DNA of 61,635 nt, from positions 1 through 61,635 of the forward strand of contig NZ_MACI01000031.1 of the NCBI RefSeq assembly GCF_001884105.1. The letters are read 5' to 3'. The notes beneath the pieces were generated by a model, which worked only from the letters and a program-made list of their open reading frames with translations, was not told the origin of the DNA and did no database searches. Of the stretch, positions 24,293 through 33,128 are shown in pieces (within the stretch, counting starts at the first letter, position 1; each line of letters starts with the position of its first letter). The position numbers and the translations under genes are program-made. This stretch comes from Bacillus luti (GTDB lineage Bacteria; Bacillota; Bacilli; Bacillales; Bacillaceae_G).

Positions 24293-25304
24293 TAAACCTC
24301 ATTCTGAACAAGAAGATTATCAAGACTTGTTGCAAGAAGCTCTTCATCAAAGGCCTGCATCTCTTCCTGATGGAAAACAGGAGCAAGTGTTGAAAATAGG
24401 GAAAAAAAGAGCTCGTATTACGAACGTTTTAATTGTATTTACTTTTTTATTACTGATTCAACCTATTTTATATATATCTACGCTCTTATACTACGTATTT
24501 GCACCTACAAACGCAATGGAGATACGAAATGTAGTACAACAAACGATAAGTGTAACGGAACCAAATGTATTTATGAAAGAAAGAGACATGGAGCAAACAT
24601 TGTTACCGCTTAGTTTACAATTGAATTTTGATTTGTATAAAAGGGTTGGAAAGAAAGATATTCGAATAGGCGAAGAGAAAACATATTATTTATTAAGTAA
24701 AGTGGCGAAAGTAAGCCGCGAATATACAACAGATGAAAAAATTCCAGAAGTCCCATATGTAGATAACGAGGTGTTGTCTCATCCTAATAATTATAATACG
24801 TCTTATAATAGTAGCGATGAAGCGCAAGTATTAAAAGGTCTTCCGCAAGAATCTGTTGTAGAAGCATTTGTATCTTTTAGAGAATTATTAAGTGTACAAG
24901 AGGTAACGAATATGTTTCCTACTATTGATATCGTCTGGTATGCCGTTAATACAGGATTAGAGGAGAAGCAAAAGAATGATGAGGGTATGTATGTTGCACC
25001 GATTGGATTTCCAGCAGATATGATTTCAAATCTAGGTGGTCCATTTTCAAGTGATTCACCTCATGAGGAACAATTTATTGGTGTGTTAAAGTCATTACAG
25101 AAGCATGAAGATTTAGCGGTGAAGCTATCTAGAGCGAAAACATTAGAGTTGTCAAAGCGTATTTCTTTTCTTGAAAAAAATGGGGTAAAAACATACGGGG
25201 CAGTTGTAACTGGCCCTAAAGGTGAAGTTGAAAAATTGATGAGTCATGAAAAAGTTAGAAATTTGAAAGTAGGTGAAGCGAGATTATGGAATTGGCATTC
25301 TTAA
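24282..25304 (+). CDS. Anti-sigma factor, YhdL-like, 340 aa
   Basis: The N-terminal 45 residues are cytoplasmic and should hold the sigma factor. One membrane segment lies at about 46-72 (TNVLIVFTFLLLIQPILYIS). The outer part contains the Sigma_reg_N and Sigma_reg_C type regions, the latter with LKGLPQESVVEAFVSF and VTNMFPTIDIVWYAV. Size and order (340 aa after sigM, before a 103-aa membrane protein) match B. subtilis YhdL (about 358 aa). It overlaps the sigM stop by 11 bases and the next gene by 19 bases, so translation is probably coupled. Confidence 0.78.
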   Translation: MTNDKPHSEQEDYQDLLQEALHQRPASLPDGKQEQVLKIGKKRARITNVLIVFTFLLLIQPILYISTLLYYVFAPTNAMEIRNVVQQTISVTEPNVFMKERDMEQTLLPLSLQLNFDLYKRVGKKDIRIGEEKTYYLLSKVAKVSREYTTDEKIPEVPYVDNEVLSHPNNYNTSYNSSDEAQVLKGLPQESVVEAFVSFRELLSVQEVTNMFPTIDIVWYAVNTGLEEKQKNDEGMYVAPIGFPADMISNLGGPFSSDSPHEEQFIGVLKSLQKHEDLAVKLSRAKTLELSKRISFLEKNGVKTYGAVVTGPKGEVEKLMSHEKVRNLKVGEARLWNWHS

Positions 25305-25597
25305 AAAAAAGAAAGAATCATAGTTATAAACAGGAAACATGGATGGGGACTATTTCATTAATTATTGCCTTTCTAGCGTTATTGTATTTGAACATTACAT
25401 TGCTTAGTCAAGAAACATTTATAGGCGAAGGTTTTCGGGAAATAGTTGGAGTTGGATTGTTATGTTCAGTCGTAGGCATGATCACAAAAAGAAAAAGTCG
25501 AAAATATGCATTGTGGGCATGTAGTTTATTTGTTTTTATGATACTGTTTGCAGTATTTGGATTTATGTTAGGTTGGATGATAAGCTTTGGACCGTAA
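25286..25597 (+). CDS. Small membrane protein, YhdK-like, 103 aa
   Basis: Three membrane segments are visible: about 20-41, 50-64 (IVGVGLLCSVVGMI) and 74-100. Similarity to YhdK is inferred mainly from position, size and topology. In B. subtilis YhdK helps YhdL hold SigM inactive. The gene starts inside the end of the anti-sigma gene and is followed by a strong terminator, closing the three-gene operon. Confidence 0.7.
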   Translation: MELAFLKKRKNHSYKQETWMGTISLIIAFLALLYLNITLLSQETFIGEGFREIVGVGLLCSVVGMITKRKSRKYALWACSLFVFMILFAVFGFMLGWMISFGP

Positions 25598-25606
25598 ATA
25601 TGTGGG

Positions 25607-25636
25607 AAAGAGCGAATGGAGATTCGCTCTTTTTTT
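25607..25636 (+). terminator. Terminator of the sigM operon
   Basis: The arms aaagagcgaat and attcgctcttt, with a short gga loop, are followed by a T-run. It begins 10 bases after the stop codon. Confidence 0.9.
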
Positions 25637-25701
25637 ATGTGTGAAAAGTAAAATAAATAAGAGAAGAACTTATCAAATTTGAAAGGAGAGCAGTATACGT
25701 T

Positions 25702-25863
25702 TTGAATGTTGTTGTGTTGATATGTTTTTTTGTTCCCGTTATAAAAAATATATTGGCACTTGCAAGCGATTCCATTGCCTCTTACGCCGTAATATTAGAA
25801 AAGAAATTGACCGTGTCTTGTATTGTGGGGTATAATTCAGAAAGTTTAAAAAATAAAAGATGA
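25702..25863 (+). CDS. Possible small hydrophobic protein, 53 aa
   Basis: TTG 25702 follows gaaaggagag at workable spacing and opens a frame of 53 codons ending TGA at 25861-25863. The product has a hydrophobic N-terminal half (MNVVVLICFFVPVIKNILALA) and a polar tail ending SLKNKR. The likely serC promoter lies inside it. I recognise no family, and it may be a chance frame, but the ribosome binding site is good. Confidence 0.35.
   Translation: MNVVVLICFFVPVIKNILALASDSIASYAVILEKKLTVSCIVGYNSESLKNKR
25807..25836 (+). promoter_or_regulatory. SigA-type promoter of serC-serA
   Basis: TTGACC at 25807-25812 and TATAAT at 25831-25836 are separated by 18 bases. They lie 51 bases before the serC start and are the best consensus promoter upstream of the operon. 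Confidence 0.75.
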
Positions 25864-25886
25864 GAAATAGGGAGGTCATCCGGGTG

Positions 25887-26969
25887 ATGGAGAGAGTGTA
25901 TAATTTTTCAGCAGGACCATCAATACTCCCTTTGCCAGTTTTAGAGAAAGTGCAAACGGAGCTTGTAAATTATAACGGGACAGGCATGTCAATTATGGAA
26001 ATGAGCCATCGATCTTCTTATTTCCAAAGTATTATTGATGAAGCGGGTAGCTTACTTCGTGAATTAATGAACATTCCTGATGAGTATGAAGTATTGTTTT
26101 TACAAGGCGGTGCTTCATTACAATTTTCTATGATACCGCTGAATTTAATGAATACGCATAAAAAAGCAGGGTACGTATTGACTGGCTCATGGTCTAAAAA
26201 GGCGATGCAAGAAGCAGAAAAAGTAGGGGAAGTACAAGTAATTGCTTCTTCTGAAAAAGAGAAGTTTACTACGATTCCGAAACTGGATAGTTTACTAGGC
26301 GATGAAAAACTAGATTATGTACATATTACAACAAACAACACAATTGAAGGAACAAAATATGTGGACATTCCATATGTAGAAGAAGTGCCGCTCGTTGCGG
26401 ATATGTCTTCAAATATATTATCAGAACGATATGATGTTTCGAAGTTTGGTCTCATATATGCGGGAGCGCAAAAGAATTTAGGACCAGCGGGCTTAACAAT
26501 TGTGATTATAAAAAAAGATTTAATTGGCGGGGCAGACCGAGTTTGTCCGACAATGTTAAACTATGAAACTTACAGTAAAAATAACTCCTTATATAATACA
26601 CCGCCATCCTTTAGTATTTACGTTACGAAACTTGTACTAGAGTGGCTAAAAGAGCAAGGCGGAGTATCTGCGATTGAAGAACAAAATAGAATGAAATCGT
26701 CACTTCTTTACAATTTCTTAGATGAATCTAAATTGTTTACTTCACCAGTTGATCCTACGTATCGATCACTTATGAACATTCCGTTTACAACATCGTCAGA
26801 AGAACTTAACAATCAGTTTTTACAAAAAGCGAAAGAACGCGGCCTTGTTACACTAAAAGGACATCGCTCAGTCGGTGGTATGCGCGCTAGTATTTACAAT
26901 GCGATGCCAGTAAGCGGCGTACAGCAATTAGTAAATTATATGAAAGAATTTGAGCTTGAGAATAGATAG
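25887..26969 (+). CDS. serC: Phosphoserine aminotransferase SerC, 360 aa
   Basis: SerC converts 3-phosphohydroxypyruvate and glutamate to phosphoserine, the second step of serine synthesis, using pyridoxal phosphate. The start MERVYNFSAGPSILP gives the normal length; ATG 25887 lies about 10 bases after agggaggt. Visible features are GTGMSIMEMSHRS, LFLQGGASLQFSM (phosphate cup), and the PLP lysine K196 in YAGAQKNLGPAG, followed by GHRSVGGMRASIYNA near the C-terminus, which binds the substrate phosphate. It is followed after 12 bases by serA. Confidence 0.97.
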   Translation: MERVYNFSAGPSILPLPVLEKVQTELVNYNGTGMSIMEMSHRSSYFQSIIDEAGSLLRELMNIPDEYEVLFLQGGASLQFSMIPLNLMNTHKKAGYVLTGSWSKKAMQEAEKVGEVQVIASSEKEKFTTIPKLDSLLGDEKLDYVHITTNNTIEGTKYVDIPYVEEVPLVADMSSNILSERYDVSKFGLIYAGAQKNLGPAGLTIVIIKKDLIGGADRVCPTMLNYETYSKNNSLYNTPPSFSIYVTKLVLEWLKEQGGVSAIEEQNRMKSSLLYNFLDESKLFTSPVDPTYRSLMNIPFTTSSEELNNQFLQKAKERGLVTLKGHRSVGGMRASIYNAMPVSGVQQLVNYMKEFELENR

Positions 26970-26981
26970 GGAGATGGGGAT

Positions 26982-28154
26982 ATGTTTCGTGTTCAAACGT
27001 TAAATCAAATTGCAGAAAAAGGTTTGCAAGTTCTTGGTGGAGAGCGTTATGAAGTAGGGGACCATATTGACCATCCAGATGGTATTTTACTTCGCAGCTA
27101 TTCTTTACATCAAGAAGAGTTTTCAAAAGATTTAAAGGCGATTGCAAGAGCTGGTGCAGGGGTAAATAATATTCCTGTCGAGCGATGTACAGAAAAAGGG
27201 ATTGTAGTATTTAACACGCCAGGGGCAAATGCCAATGCAGTAAAGGAACTCATTATCGCGAGTCTTATTATGTCTTCACGTAACATTATTAATGGCGTAA
27301 GCTGGACGAAAAATTTAGAAGGTGAAGAAGTACCTCAGCTTGTTGAATCAGGAAAAAAACAATTTGTTGGATCAGAGATTGCTGGGAAGCGTCTAGGGGT
27401 TATCGGCCTTGGCGCAATCGGTGCTTTAGTGGCAAATGATGCGTTAGCGTTAGGAATGGACGTTGTCGGATATGATCCTTACATTTCAGTTGAAACAGCG
27501 TGGCGCCTTTCTACACATGTGCAAAGAGCATTTAGCCTTGATGAAATTTTTGCAACATGTGATTATATTACCCTTCATATTCCTCTTACAAATCAAACGA
27601 AGGGGATTATTGGCGAACACGCTGTAGAGAAGATGAAAAAAGGTATGCGTCTATTTAATTTCTCTAGAGGAGAACTTGTAGATGAAAAGGTTCTTCAAAA
27701 AGCGTTAGAAGAAGATGTTATTACACATTACGTAACGGACTTCCCAAATGAAAATGTGATAAAGATGAAAAACGTAACAGCGACGCCTCACCTTGGTGCA
27801 TCTACGTCTGAATCGGAAGAAAATTGTGCGATCATGGCAGCGCGTCAATTACGTGAATATTTAGAGACAGGAAATATTCGTAATTCAGTAAACTACCCAA
27901 ACGTCGAACTACCGTATATCGGTAAGAAACGAATTACAATTATGCATCAAAACGTTCCGAACATGGTAGGTCAAATTACAGGATGTTTAGCAGAACATCA
28001 TATTAATATTGCAGATATGATAAATCGTAGTAAACATTCTTGGGCGTACACAATGATTGATATTGATAACGGAATTGATGATATAATAAAAGAGAATATT
28101 GTGGAAAATATAAGCAAAATTACAGGTGTTGTAGCCGTTCGAATGATTGTGTAA
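26982..28154 (+). CDS. serA: D-3-phosphoglycerate dehydrogenase SerA, 390 aa
   Basis: SerA oxidises 3-phosphoglycerate with NAD to start serine synthesis. It is the short form without the extra ASB domain. The NAD-binding motif is GVIGLGAIGALVAND at about 139-153. The active-site Arg lies in NFSRGELVD near residue 229 and the active-site His in TPHLGAST near 272. A C-terminal ACT domain, from about 317, probably gives serine feedback control. ATG follows ggagatggggat. The gene order serC-serA-DUF1015 is shared by many Bacillus and clostridial genomes. Confidence 0.95.
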   Translation: MFRVQTLNQIAEKGLQVLGGERYEVGDHIDHPDGILLRSYSLHQEEFSKDLKAIARAGAGVNNIPVERCTEKGIVVFNTPGANANAVKELIIASLIMSSRNIINGVSWTKNLEGEEVPQLVESGKKQFVGSEIAGKRLGVIGLGAIGALVANDALALGMDVVGYDPYISVETAWRLSTHVQRAFSLDEIFATCDYITLHIPLTNQTKGIIGEHAVEKMKKGMRLFNFSRGELVDEKVLQKALEEDVITHYVTDFPNENVIKMKNVTATPHLGASTSESEENCAIMAARQLREYLETGNIRNSVNYPNVELPYIGKKRITIMHQNVPNMVGQITGCLAEHHINIADMINRSKHSWAYTMIDIDNGIDDIIKENIVENISKITGVVAVRMIV

Positions 28155-28167
28155 AGGAGAGAGGGAA

Positions 28168-29415
28168 TTGGCAAAAATCCGACCGTTTCGGGCCATTCGT
28201 CCAGTAGAAGGTAAGGCATTGCAAGTTGCAGCTTTACCGTATGACGTATTAAATAGTGAAGAGGCAAGAGAAGTTGTGAAAGGAAATCCGTATTCTTTCT
28301 TACACGTTGATAAAGCAGAAATTGATTTAGATTCGGCACTTTCACCATACGATGATCGCGTATATGAAAAAGCAGGTGAAAATTTAAATCGTTTTATACG
28401 AGAAGAAGTGTTCATTCAAGATGAAGAGCCAGCACTATACATTTATGAATTGACGATGCAAGGAAGAACACAGTCAGGTCTTGTCGTTTGTACATCGATT
28501 GATGAGTATGAAGATGACACAATAAAAAAACATGAAAGAACACGTCATGAAAAAGAACTAGATCGCATTCGTCACGTAGATGTGTGCGATGCAAATACAG
28601 GTCCTATCTTTTTAACGTACCGTACAAAAGATGAAGTGAAGCATTTAATTAGTAGCTGGAAAGAGGAACATGCGCCAATCTATACATTTACAGCAGAAGA
28701 CGGCGTTAGGCATGTTGCATGGAAGATTGCAGATGAAGAAGTAATTACGACTTTAGTAAACGCATTTGAAGATATTCCGAATTTGTACATTGCAGATGGA
28801 CATCACCGCTCCGCATCGGCTGCAAAAGTAGGACTTATGCGAAGAGAACAATATCCGAATTACACAGGAGAAGAAGAATTTAATTTCTTCCTATCAGTGT
28901 TATTCCCTCAAGATGAATTATCCATTTGGGATTATAACCGAGTTGTGAAAGACTTAAACGGATTATCAGAAGAACAGTTTTTAAAGCAAATCACGCAATA
29001 TTTTTATGTAGAAGAAGCAAATGTTTCTCCGTATAAACCGAATGAGCCGAAAACATTTGGTATGTATATAAACGAGAAATGGTATAAGCTCACTGTGAAA
29101 GAGGAAACGTTTGATGCGAACGATCTTGTGAAAGGTTTAGATGTGTCTATTCTGCAAGACCATCTATTAAGCCAAGTACTTGAAATACATGATCCGCGAT
29201 CTGATTCACGCGTCGATTTTGTAGGCGGAATACGCGGGTTAGAAGAACTAGAGCGTCTTGTGAACAGCGGTGCATATAAAGCAGCGTTCTCATTATATCC
29301 AACATCAATGGAAGATTTATTAGCAATCGCAGACGCCGGGGAAGTTATGCCACCAAAATCAACGTGGTTTGAACCGAAGCTGCGCAGTGGGTTGTTTGTA
29401 CATTCATTAAAATAA
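28168..29415 (+). CDS. DUF1015 family protein, serine-operon partner, 415 aa
   Basis: The family is recognised by IRPFRAIRPVEGKA at the N-terminus, YDVLNSEEAREVVKGNPYSFLHV, HERTRHEKELDR, NTGPIFLTY and especially ADGHHRSASA near residue 211. The last motif resembles the GHHR box of ParB/sulfiredoxin-fold serine kinases. Function is not established, but the gene travels with serA in many genomes. The TTG start at 28168 follows aaaggagagagg and lies 13 bases after the serA stop, so it is co-transcribed. It might phosphorylate or dephosphorylate serine intermediates; that is inference. Confidence 0.88.
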   Translation: MAKIRPFRAIRPVEGKALQVAALPYDVLNSEEAREVVKGNPYSFLHVDKAEIDLDSALSPYDDRVYEKAGENLNRFIREEVFIQDEEPALYIYELTMQGRTQSGLVVCTSIDEYEDDTIKKHERTRHEKELDRIRHVDVCDANTGPIFLTYRTKDEVKHLISSWKEEHAPIYTFTAEDGVRHVAWKIADEEVITTLVNAFEDIPNLYIADGHHRSASAAKVGLMRREQYPNYTGEEEFNFFLSVLFPQDELSIWDYNRVVKDLNGLSEEQFLKQITQYFYVEEANVSPYKPNEPKTFGMYINEKWYKLTVKEETFDANDLVKGLDVSILQDHLLSQVLEIHDPRSDSRVDFVGGIRGLEELERLVNSGAYKAAFSLYPTSMEDLLAIADAGEVMPPKSTWFEPKLRSGLFVHSLK

Positions 29416-29433
29416 ATAGACTTCTTTAGATTG

Positions 29434-29465
29434 AAAAACCGAAATGATTTTTAGTTTCGGTTTTT
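29434..29465 (+). terminator. Terminator of the serC-serA-DUF1015 operon
   Basis: The arms aaaaccgaaa and tttcggtttt, with a 10-base loop, are followed by further T residues. It lies about 20 bases after the stop codon. Confidence 0.9.
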
Positions 29466-29499
29466 CTTATTTTAAAAGTGCTTTTGAGGAGGGGGATTA

Positions 29500-29877
29500 A
29501 TGAAATTGCAAGTAGGGGAGAAAATCACTTTTGAGCGAACGTTTACGCAAGAGGATGTTGCGTTATTTACCGAAGTATCTAAAGATGAAGGTGTTCATCA
29601 TGTTACACCAGATGAGCAGGGGAGATTTGTTGTACAAGGACTTTTAACATCAACGCTACCTACAAAAATTGGTGGTGATTATAACGTACTAGCTCGCAAA
29701 ATGGATTTTGAATTTTTACGTCCTGTTTTTAGCGGTGATACAATTCGTTGTGACGTAACCATTGACCAATTTGAACTTGATGAAAAAAATCGCACGAAAA
29801 TTATTGCGATGTTTACATGTAGGAATCAACTTGAAAAGGAAGTAATGAAGGGGAGTTTTTCGGGGATTATTCTTTAA
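29500..29877 (+). CDS. MaoC-like hotdog-fold protein, 125 aa
   Basis: The protein fits the MaoC/(R)-hydratase family: FTQEDVALFTEVSKDEGVHH near 15-34, then VVQGLLTSTLPTKIGGDY and FLRPVFSGDTIRCDV. The hydratase-2 catalytic motif D-x-N-P-x-H appears as D29-E-G-V-H-H34, so the Asp and His are kept but N and P are replaced. It may hydrate enoyl-CoA or simply bind acyl thioesters. The ATG follows gaggaggggga. Single-gene unit with a terminator. Confidence 0.83.
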   Translation: MKLQVGEKITFERTFTQEDVALFTEVSKDEGVHHVTPDEQGRFVVQGLLTSTLPTKIGGDYNVLARKMDFEFLRPVFSGDTIRCDVTIDQFELDEKNRTKIIAMFTCRNQLEKEVMKGSFSGIIL

Positions 29878-29912
29878 TTTCTAGGAAAAGTAATGAATAA
29901 GCTCGTCAACAA

Positions 29913-29947
29913 AAAGGACATTCCTAGTATTACAAGAAATGTCCTTT
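29913..29947. terminator. Bidirectional terminator between convergent genes
   Basis: The arms aaaggacatt and aatgtccttt are separated by 15 bases. The hairpin lies between the MaoC-like gene and the minus-strand DUF3224 gene. Confidence 0.75.
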
Positions 29948-29970
29948 CCACTAAATTATAGGATATTTTG

Positions 29971-30366
29971 CTAAAATTTAAACTCTAAAATTAGTTTACT
30001 GGTTTGACCTGTAAACTGATAATTATAGGCCCCTCTCAGACTTTCTAAGTTACCGGTAGCTTTGATAATTGTTCCTGGGGAATCTAAATTTCCTTTATCA
30101 AATATTCCTTGCTCTATAGCTGTAAATGTCCCTTGTTGCCCCTTATAAATTCCTTCAAAGTGTAAAAATCCAGAAATTTTAGCAGTAGCCAAGTGACCAT
30201 CATCTATATTTGAGTCTAAATAATATAATAAGTATTCAACAAAAGCTTTTCCTTTTAATTCACCATCAATATCATATTCAACATGGGCAATATTAATAGG
30301 GAAATCTTTTCTAGTATCATCGAGTAGTTTTTCATCCCATTTACTTACTGTAAATGTTACTTCCAT
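29971..30366 (-). CDS. DUF3224 family protein, 131 aa
   Basis: This is a small beta-rich protein. DUF3224 features are the N-terminal FTVSKWDEK, a middle GKAFVEYLLYYLD, then ISGFLHFEGIYKGQQGTFTAIEQG and a C-terminal GNLESLRGAYNYQFTG. The fold is thought to be allene-oxide-cyclase-like, and the role is unknown. There is no signal peptide. The ATG follows aagggggat. A bcr1 copy lies about 100 bases upstream. Confidence 0.85.
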   Translation of the reverse strand: MEVTFTVSKWDEKLLDDTRKDFPINIAHVEYDIDGELKGKAFVEYLLYYLDSNIDDGHLATAKISGFLHFEGIYKGQQGTFTAIEQGIFDKGNLDSPGTIIKATGNLESLRGAYNYQFTGQTSKLILEFKF

Positions 30367-30462
30367 ACACGTAAATCCCCCTTAATTATTAGATAAGTAA
30401 TCTCCGTCCAATTATATACTTTGAAAAAGTATAAATTCACAGTCATATCTCATAGGAGTGTT

Positions 30463-30619
30463 TTTATCCCGCGTTAACGGACAGTAAAACTCCAACCTCA
30501 AAATTCAGTTGGAGCAAAGAAGTTAGGTGGGAGATCAACTGTCCGTAAACGTCCGATTGGTTCAACTAATAATCAGTGGGGGATGAACAAAACCCCCACT
30601 GATTAAAGTCTCACTTTAT
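30463..30619. repeat. bcr1-type repeat, full-length copy C (157 bp)
   Basis: This copy differs from copy A at 16307-16463 by a single base near the right end (agtctcac instead of agtttcac). It is bounded by TTTAT on both sides and is clearly more distant from copies D and F, so A and C share a recent common source. Confidence 0.8.
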
Positions 30620-30714
30620 TTGAGTCCTGCCATATCGCTATCAAGCTAATAAAAGATGTAGGATCAGGAAACATAATTATAAAACTTATGGCTCTACTTA
30701 TTTAAAGTTTCCCT

Positions 30715-31746
30715 TTACTCCACGCCACTTTCCAAAATAGAGAAAGATCCATGTTCACAATCAATTTCCGCCATCGCGCCGTAAGGTAAAATAAACTTCG
30801 GCTCAGTATGACCAAAATTTAAATTATAAAGAATCGGCAAATCTTCTAAATGATGTTCCTTCATAACCAGCAGTATTTCATGTTTATATTCTTCATAATA
30901 TTGTTCATCTTTCGGTTTACCGAAGATGATACCTTTTGCTTTTTGCAGAATACCTTGCGCTGCATAATTTCGTAACCAATATTTTATATAACTTGGCTCT
31001 GGATGATCTTCAGAGGTTTCAAAGAAAAGGATACTATTCTCCCAATGTTTTTTCTCAGGCCAAAGTTCCGTTCCTTTTGCAAATTCCAATACTTCTATAC
31101 ATCCACCAATTAAACGCCCTTGTACAGTCGTAGAGCCTTGAAGTACCTCATATCCATTGTTTTGCTGCATCGTACGCTTTGTATTTTTATTTATTTCTAT
31201 CCATTCTAACCGCTCACTCGTCCATTCATGAGCTGGTTGAATTTCGCCAATCGTTTCATTGGAAAAGAGCGTTCGATTTACCATTTCAATTGTATATGGA
31301 TCCATCTCTACATTTTCGGCAAAGTCGGTCAAAATTGCTGGACCGTATAAAGAGGAAAGACCTGCTTTATGACAAAATAAATGTGAAATAGTAACGTCAG
31401 AGTACCCCATGAAAATTTTCGGGTTGTCACGTATCACATTAAAATCAATATGAGGAAGTAAACGGATGCTATCTTCACCGCCAATATTTGCGATAATTGC
31501 TTTCACGCGTGTGTCTTTAAATGCAGTCATTAAATCTTCCACACGAGCCTGTGGATTGTTATAAAGGTATTCGCTACCTTTTAAACTATTTGGCATAGGA
31601 ATAACCGTAAGACCAAAAACTTCTTCTAATCGCTTTACTCCCTGTTCGTAACGCCATCTTATGTCAGAATCACCTGCGCCTCCCCACGAAGGACTTACTG
31701 TCGCCACAATATCTCCTGCCTGTAATCGCTTTGGTTTTTTTAACAT
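30715..31746 (-). CDS. MccF-like S66 family serine peptidase, 343 aa
   Basis: The protein belongs to the LD-carboxypeptidase/MccF family. The catalytic Ser116 lies in MGYSDVTI, Glu243 in LFFETSEDHPEP and His313 in NFGHTEPKF. The positions fit those described for MccF enzymes, which cleave the amide bond in microcin C-type toxic nucleotide peptides, rather than the shorter LdcA muropeptide enzymes. There is no signal peptide, so it acts in the cytoplasm. The ATG follows taggagcgg. It is a stand-alone gene, and a role in detoxifying aminoacyl nucleotides is plausible but not proved by sequence. Confidence 0.88.
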   Translation of the reverse strand: MLKKPKRLQAGDIVATVSPSWGGAGDSDIRWRYEQGVKRLEEVFGLTVIPMPNSLKGSEYLYNNPQARVEDLMTAFKDTRVKAIIANIGGEDSIRLLPHIDFNVIRDNPKIFMGYSDVTISHLFCHKAGLSSLYGPAILTDFAENVEMDPYTIEMVNRTLFSNETIGEIQPAHEWTSERLEWIEINKNTKRTMQQNNGYEVLQGSTTVQGRLIGGCIEVLEFAKGTELWPEKKHWENSILFFETSEDHPEPSYIKYWLRNYAAQGILQKAKGIIFGKPKDEQYYEEYKHEILLVMKEHHLEDLPILYNLNFGHTEPKFILPYGAMAEIDCEHGSFSILESGVE

Positions 31747-32038
31747 GTTAACTCCGCTCCTACATAATGTAATGGACTACGATTATACAAACCGTAGCAT
31801 TGAAAAAATATGATGCATCACATTAATTTCTTCGTCATCAATCCGTTTACCTGCTGATATTCAAGAATTCAATCTTAGTGTTGAATATAGGAATAACCGA
31901 TTTATATTTAAAAATTACAGTATGCAACATTGCATAAGAAAGAGGGTTGCTATTTCTTTTAACCTGTAACTATAATGGTTACAGGTTGGTCGTATCCAAT
32001 CAAAAAAATAAAATCATCATGAATGGAGATGTTTCATA

Positions 32039-32680
32039 ATGGGTATGAAAAAATTAATTTTAGCAGGTGCTTTAGGTATCGCAGCATTATCGGGAACGAA
32101 TTTATCAGGATTAGAACTGTCAAAGGCGAGTGCAGCTTCTATTGAATCGAATTTCTCGACGTTAGAAGGACGAGTAGTAGAAGTAGATAACGGTGTGATT
32201 GTAGTAAAATCTAAGCAATATGAAGAACCTGTTAGTGTGTATATAGATTCCCTTTCAAACGTGAAAGTAGGAGACGAAGTAAAAGCTACTGGATCTATGA
32301 TGCGTAATTTTACAGAATATATGGTTGCAACTGCAGTTGAAAATACAACAAACAAGTTAGGTATGCACATGAAAGAAGACGGTTCGCCTGATTATGTGAT
32401 TGGAGAAGTATCAAAAATAGGAACGATGGAAGATGAAGGAGACGGTGCTACTAAATATGTCGTAGTTAAGTATCCAGCGCTAAACGGGAAGAAAGTTATT
32501 ATTGATGTTTTCTTAACGAAAGGACAAGTATTTCATACGGGTGAGAAAGTAAAAATTGATATGAAGTATGTGGGCTGGGGCGGAAGTTCTATTAACTGGA
32601 ACACAACGGACAACATTGAAAAAGTTTATGAGGTAAAGAGCAACGTTGAAAATAATGAGGATGTTTGGATTTGGTCTTAA
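32039..32680 (+). CDS. Secreted beta-rich protein of unknown function, 213 aa
   Basis: A signal peptide is visible (KKLILAGALGIAALSG, with cleavage near ASA-AS at about residue 34). The mature part reads as two OB-like units. The first is LEGRVVEVDNGVIVVKS, then VKVGDEVKATGSM; the second starts YVIGEVSKIG and continues VVVKYPALNGKKVIIDV and GEKVKIDMKYVGWGG. I recognise no named family. The start is ATG 32039 or ATG 32045. A long terminator hairpin follows. Conserved-looking B. cereus group exoprotein; function unknown. Confidence 0.7.
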   Translation: MGMKKLILAGALGIAALSGTNLSGLELSKASAASIESNFSTLEGRVVEVDNGVIVVKSKQYEEPVSVYIDSLSNVKVGDEVKATGSMMRNFTEYMVATAVENTTNKLGMHMKEDGSPDYVIGEVSKIGTMEDEGDGATKYVVVKYPALNGKKVIIDVFLTKGQVFHTGEKVKIDMKYVGWGGSSINWNTTDNIEKVYEVKSNVENNEDVWIWS

Positions 32681-32715
32681 TTAGAATTCTGTAATTAACA
32701 AATGTATCATGCAGT

Positions 32716-32760
32716 ACCCATCGAATGGTCATATGTATGACAATTTGATGGGTATTTTTT
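32716..32760 (+). terminator. Terminator after the secreted protein gene
   Basis: The outer arms tacccatcgaa and ttgatgggta enclose an inner pairing (gtcatatgtatgac), and a T-run follows. Confidence 0.85.
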
Positions 32761-32858
32761 GTTTTGCGTTTTTTTGAGAATATCGGATTTCCGATTAGAA
32801 TATGATGTTAACACTGGAGAGAAGGTGAAAAAAACAATATGGAAAGAGGTGTCTAAGG

Positions 32859-33128
32859 ATGGAGCAAGATGAGAATTATTTACGAGCTAAAAAAAGGGTG
32901 GAGAATTTACAAGCGTTTTATATTCATTTAACGGTGTATATACTAGTGAACTTAATGCTTTTTATTATAAATATAAGCTCTGATTCCAGTAAATTATGGT
33001 TTTTATATCCACTTGCAGGTTGGGGGATCGGTATCGTTATACACGGTTTGACAACTTTTCCAGTTGGAATATTCGGAAAAGAGTGGGAAGAACGAAAGAT
33101 TAAAGAATATATGGAGAAAGATAAGTGA
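32859..33128 (+). CDS. 2TM-domain membrane protein, 89 aa
   Basis: An N-terminal amphipathic piece (AKKRVENLQAFYIHL) leads into two membrane helices at about 22-40 and 48-68, followed by a charged tail with GKEWEERKIKEYMEK. This is the 2TM domain seen in histidine kinases and in stand-alone small proteins. ATG follows agaggtgt. Role unknown. Confidence 0.8.
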   Translation: MEQDENYLRAKKRVENLQAFYIHLTVYILVNLMLFIINISSDSSKLWFLYPLAGWGIGIVIHGLTTFPVGIFGKEWEERKIKEYMEKDK

